Origin: Forficula auricularia
Lineage: Eukaryota; Arthropoda; Insecta; Dermaptera; Forficulidae
NCBI GenBank assembly: GCA_024734495.1
Contig: JALMQS010000841.1
Coordinates: 3,162,662-3,226,661 of the forward strand
DNA: 64,000 bases
Reading direction: 5' to 3'
In this document: one piece after another, positions 60,175-64,000 of the stretch
Layout: each line of letters opens with the position of its first letter
Position numbering within the stretch: the first letter of the stretch is position 1
Notes under the pieces: generated by a model
Databases searched by the model: none
What the model was told of the DNA's origin: nothing
Seen by the model: the letters and a program-made list of their open reading frames with translations, nothing else
Position numbers and translations under genes: made by a program

Positions 60175-61760
60175 TCTATATATATAAAATCCTTTGTGTG
60201 TATGTACGCGATCGACCCACGCCTAAACCACTGAACGTATCGAAACCATATTCACACCATATATTTGCTTAATGCTCGCGATGGTTTATCTAAATTTTGA
60301 GCCAAATCGGTTTGATTTTATTTTTTATTTTTTTATTTAATTGATTGACAGATAATATCTATAGAAATAGAGCTTCTAAAATGGCCAAGCAAACAATACA
60401 TTATCCCTGCCCTGAAAGGTCAGGTAGTCAGGTCAAAATTTCAGAAACTTTTTTTTTTTAAGATAATAAAATCTATTTTGAATACAGACATAATTTGTTA
60501 ATTTAATTTTATATATATATATATATATAATCCTTAGTATGTATGTGCGTGATCGACCCATGCCTAAACCACTGAACGTATCGAAACCATAATCACACCA
60601 TATGTTTGTTTAGTGCTCCAAATGGTTTATCTAAATTTTCGGCCAAATCGGTTTGATTTGATTTCACACGATTTTACATAATTAAATTAATTATTCTCAG
60701 GTAGAATGCCAATTGGGGTTTTAAAAAAGGTTTATCTTTTCTTTTGTACCCAGGCAGACAATGGGTGTGGGTTAATTCATTGTTCTCAAAGGCCTTGAAG
60801 AAGTATTATGATTATATTATAGATATATTTTGTTTTCCCTAAACTTTATAATTAAACTGTTTCACAGAAATACACCATTCTCTCTTAAGTAAAAAGAAAA
60901 ATTCATATTTTTAAATGTGATTATTTTATTGTTATTAGTTGGCTAACCTGAGCCTGTCGGAAAGAAACATTCCAAATCTTAATCAATGTTTCTTATTATA
61001 AATACATTTCCCAGTATCTCAGTGCATTACATACAACGAATCATGGTGCATGCCTAGCATTACGATTGTTAGAAGAAGATTGCATTGGGATACAACTCTT
61101 GCCGATGCTGCTCTCGGTTCATCGCCACATCAAATACGATGTTTGTTTGCCATTTTATTGACAACGTGTTTTCCAACTAACCCGCCTAAATTATGGGGAA
61201 AATATAAGGCTTCAATGAGTGAAGATGTATTACATGCTCTACGTAGAATTCGAGGAGATCCAGATATAAATTTCTCGCCAGAAATATATAATGAATCTTT
61301 GATTAAGTTGGAAGATTTATGCATGATCATTTCGAATCAACCACTAATTAAATTAGGGATGCCATCAGCTAATCGGCCAGTAAGTGATTTATTTAATCGC
61401 GATATGCAACGTGAACAATCGTACAATGTTGATGGTTTAAATGCATATGTTCAAGCAAATGAACCAAAATTGTTACCAGAACAAAAATTACTTTATGATA
61501 AAATTATGCATGCAGTCGCTGCTCAAGAAGATGGTTTCTTTTTTTGGATGCACCAGGTGGAACAGGGAAACATTTTTAATTTCGCTCATATTGGCACAAA
61601 TGACATCATCTGGAATTGCTGCCACTTTATTAGACGGAGGAAAATCAGCACATTCAACACTAAAATTATTATTGAACATTCAAACAAATGAAAATGCTGT
61701 ATGTAACATTAAAAAGAATTTTTGGAACTGTACATAAATCAAAATTCATTCATGTATAAG
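60175..61760 (+). pseudogene. Helitron relic: duplicated 5' end and broken helicase
   Basis: TCTATATATATAAAATCCTT at 60175 is a typical insect Helitron 5' start; the ~150-base block that follows (GATCGACCCACGCCTAAACC, ACTGAACGTATCGAAACCAT) is repeated at about 60541-60660. 61050-61560 reads WDTTLADAALGSSPHQIRCL, then FAILLTTCFPTNPPKLWGKY and ANRPVSDLFNRDMQREQSYN, the region before the Pif1-like helicase of RepHel. The Walker A segment DAPGGTGK (61549-61575) and the following SGIAATLLDGGKSAHS are in other frames, so at least two frameshifts break it. The Rep domain is missing. It lies wholly in the myosin intron. Confidence 0.82.
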
Positions 61761-62029
61761 AAAATATTAGAAAGAGTAAATCTATGCTTCGTCGTTGAAT
61801 TATTTAACCTATAATCTTCAAACTAACGTAAGAGAGAAAAAAGTGAATGAAATGAAAAGAGAGAGAGGAATACTAGAAGTTTCACTTCCGTCGTGCGTAA
61901 GCTTGACACACTCAGAATTTTTTATTTTCCTTTCGCAATGAGTTAGATTATTTCTTGAAGCTGATTTTTAATTAATAAAATACGAGTATATTTAATTAAA
62001 ATACAGTTGAACAAAATTATATTGCAAAC

Positions 62030-62130
62030 AAACTTTTGGCCGTCTCGAGACGCTGCCCGCCAGGGCCACCCGCCCGGAGGGCCAAGGTGCAGATGGCGTG
62101 CCGGAGGCACGCCTGACGCAGCTTGTAATT
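62030..62130. repeat. GC-rich hairpin block
   Basis: In an AT-rich setting this segment has GGCGTGCCGGAGGCACGCC (62096-62114), an 8-bp stem with a 3-base loop, and two GGCC/GGGCC-rich words before it. A hairpin close to the 3' end is usual for Helitrons, but the expected CTRR terminus is not seen right after it. Confidence 0.5.
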
Positions 62131-62239
62131 TTATAAATTGTTCAGAGAAGTAGTTTGGCTTTCTCTCTCTCTTCTAAATTTTATTACCAAATAAACTGTA
62201 AACACGCGTAATAATTAAAAGAAGTTATTGGATAAAAAA

Positions 62240-62345
62240 TACTTGGTAGGTTTCACAATAATTTAAAAAATGTTTCACCAAGGACCAACACCAAATTCCT
62301 TAAAAACTATTAAAAGAAGTCATCGAAGGATATTTTTGTTTTTTA
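62240..62345 (-). repeat. Foldback repeat family A, partial copy 3
   Basis: ACTTGGTAGGTTTCACAATA and, inverted, CACCAAGGACCAACACC match words around 55110-55210. Only one arm with its flank remains. Confidence 0.55.
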
Positions 62346-62419
62346 ATAATATAAATAAATAAATAAAGTCAATTTGTGTGGTCAAGAAGTCAACCATTAG
62401 ATAGTATTAGCTTGATCAA

Positions 62420-63913
62420 TGCTGGAACACCAGAGGAAGTTAACAGGAGAGATCAGGGAAACTCGTGCGTGGCTGTATCAAAAAATGGAGATTGACAACA
62501 CGTTAAAGCTGTTAAAAAACAGGAAATCTGCCGGCGAGGACGAGATTACTAATGAAATGCTAAAATACGGAGGACCACATCTCTGGGAGCAAATATATAT
62601 ACTAATCGATCAAGTATTTAGAATATCGGCAATTCCTGAAGAGTGGAAAACAAACATAGTGGTCCCAATATTCAAGAAGGGCGAAAAACTCAACCCCAAC
62701 AACTACCGTGGAATTAATCTCCTAAATACTCACCTTAAGCTCACCACAAAAATAATAAGTAATAAACTTTCACAACTAATAAACTTGCATGACGAGCAAC
62801 AAGGCTTCAGGAAAGGTCGATCCTGTGTCGACGCTATATTCGCCATTAGACAGCTTTGCGAAAAGGCCTACGAATTTAACAAACCGGCGTTTTTCTGTTT
62901 TATCGATATAGAAAAAGCGTTCGATAAAGTCCAACTTAAGCACGTCATAAGAATCCTGGACAAGTTTAAAATCCCAGATAATCTCATAAACCTGATACAG
63001 GACATTTACTCGAACAACACCGCCAGAATAAAAATCGAAGGAAGACTGTCCGGAAGCATCCCAGTGAATCAAGGTATTAGGCAGGAGACTCCCTTAGTCC
63101 GCTGCTTTTTAATATAGTTATGGATGAAATTATTGGCGAAATCAAAAATCTAAAAGGATATTCCTTGGGGGACGAGAATATAACATGCGTTTGCTACGCA
63201 GACGATGCAGCACTCGTTGCAGAAGATGAAGATTCCCTCCAGCGCCTCCTGTATAAATTTAGCTGTGTTGCGCATAAATTCGGTCTCACTCTGTCAACCA
63301 AGAAGACCAAAACACTGACAATCTCTAAATCACCACTCCGATGCAAACTACAACTGTACGATACCATTGTCGAACAAGTCATGTCCTTCACATACCTTGG
63401 CATCCAAATGACCTCTCATCAAGACCTAGAAACAGAGGTAAGACATCAGGCAATAAGAGCCTCAAAAATATCGGGTTGCCTTAACAATGCAATCTGGTCA
63501 AATCAATATTTAAGAACGGAGGCCAAGGTACGAGTCTACAAAACCGTAGTACGTCCAATATTAACTTACGCAGCAGAGACAAGACCCGATACTGCAAAAA
63601 CTTCTCAATTATTGGAAACGACTGAAATGAAGACATTACGAAGGATAATGAACGTGACCAGGCTCGATAGGATGAAGAGTGAAGATATTAGAGAAAAATG
63701 TGGAATACAAAAGGTGGGCGAATGGGTTAAAAGAAGAAGAGCGGAATGGTATGCGCATGTGAGAAGAATGCCAGAAGACCGACTGGTAAAGAAAGTGATG
63801 ACAAACAAGCCGGTTGGAATAAGAAGTAGAGGTCGTCCTAAGAAGAGATGGTATGACGTTCTGGAAGAAACAAACCTATAGGTTTAAAAATAAGAAGAAG
63901 AAGAAGAAGAAGA
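62420..63913 (+). mobile_element. RTE-like LINE, 5'-truncated, perfect 11-bp TSD
   Basis: It begins inside the reverse transcriptase (LKNRKSAGEDEITNEMLKYG), with motif A FFCFIDIEKAFDKV and motif C VCYADDAALVAED (63191 onward). One missing base after the Gln codon ending 63081 shifts GIRQ/GDSLSPLLFN into another frame. The rest reads to TYLGIQMTSHQDLETEVRHQ, VVRPILTYAAETRPD and RSRGRPKKRWYDVLEE. The 3' tail is (AAG)n. AGCTTGATCAA flanks both ends (62409-62419, 63914-63924). The exact duplication points to a young insertion; assignment to RTE is by sequence habit and tail type. Confidence 0.9.
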
Positions 63914-64000
63914 AGCTTGATCAAGCAGATGACAACCTCTTTGTTTCTCTCTATGATTCAACAACTCTGCTACTCTCGGCAAAATAAAAACTGCCTGCGT
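63914..64000. repeat. Dispersed repeat used as LINE target
   Basis: ATCAAGCAGATGACAACCTC to CTCTGCTACTCTCGGCAAAA recurs at 13160-13230 and in part at 14190-14225. The RTE-like LINE entered it within AGCTTGATCAA. The repeat runs off the right edge. Confidence 0.6.

Larger units (their letters stand above)
60069..64000 (+). other. ck intron after the SH3 exon, incomplete
   Basis: It begins with a GTAAGT donor. No continuation of the myosin reading frame was found. The intron holds a Helitron relic, a GC-rich hairpin block, part of a foldback family and a 5'-truncated RTE-like LINE inserted in a dispersed repeat. Confidence 0.85.

Noticed and set aside
61050..61691. 213-codon frame as a host Pif1-type helicase gene
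   Set aside because: It matches Helitron RepHel sequence, lacks an in-frame Walker A, and is preceded by Helitron-like 5' ends inside a myosin intron.

Overview
The window is AT-rich nuclear DNA from an insect; the order cannot be settled from the sequence. The evidence is one spliced gene whose product is almost colinear with Drosophila crinkled (myosin VIIa), set in short exons with standard GT..AG introns, and a dense insect-type transposon load: non-autonomous hAT elements, palindromic MITEs, tRNA-derived SINEs, jockey/CR1/RTE-like LINE remains, a mariner relic and a Helitron relic. No second host gene, rRNA gene, intact tRNA gene, CRISPR array or bacterial-type operon was found.

Layout. 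Positions 1-23.7 kb carry no recognisable host coding exon. They are the 5' flank or long 5' introns of the myosin gene, filled with transposon copies; several are nested and several have readable target-site duplications (TSDs). From 23.7 to 60.07 kb, 24 exons on the + strand encode the first ~1630 residues of myosin VIIa: motor (P-loop in exon 5, switch I in exon 6, switch II in exon 8), five IQ motifs (exons 13-14), a charged single helix (exon 14), first MyTH4 (exons 15-18), first FERM (exons 18-23) and SH3 (exons 23-24). After the SH3 the reading stops at a good splice donor (60069). The second MyTH4-FERM, roughly the last 530 residues in fly, must lie beyond 64 kb. The last 4 kb is intron holding a Helitron relic and a 5'-truncated RTE-like LINE with an 11-bp TSD.

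Three places in the gene do not follow the rules: the first exon has no in-frame ATG where the family starts; the donor after exon 7 reads ATAAGA instead of GTAAGA (an apparent AT..AG intron); and the exon 19/20 junction cannot be joined in frame through a GT donor. These are real splicing or start oddities, sequence errors, or early decay. All other junctions keep frame, and no stop interrupts the inferred exons, so a functional gene is most likely.

The most unusual non-genic signal is a short pattern, CTGANGA + 1 base + hairpin + GAAACGTY, found repeatedly on both strands, mostly inside foldback elements. It has the order of parts of a hammerhead ribozyme core, with one extra base and a palindromic ACGT that could form a dimer stem. 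Other notable structures are a 1.69-kb near-perfect palindrome in the AT..AG intron, a Harbinger-like MITE nested in another element's arm, a hAT inserted in a tRNA-like SINE, and a tandem triplication of A-tailed retroelement 3' ends.
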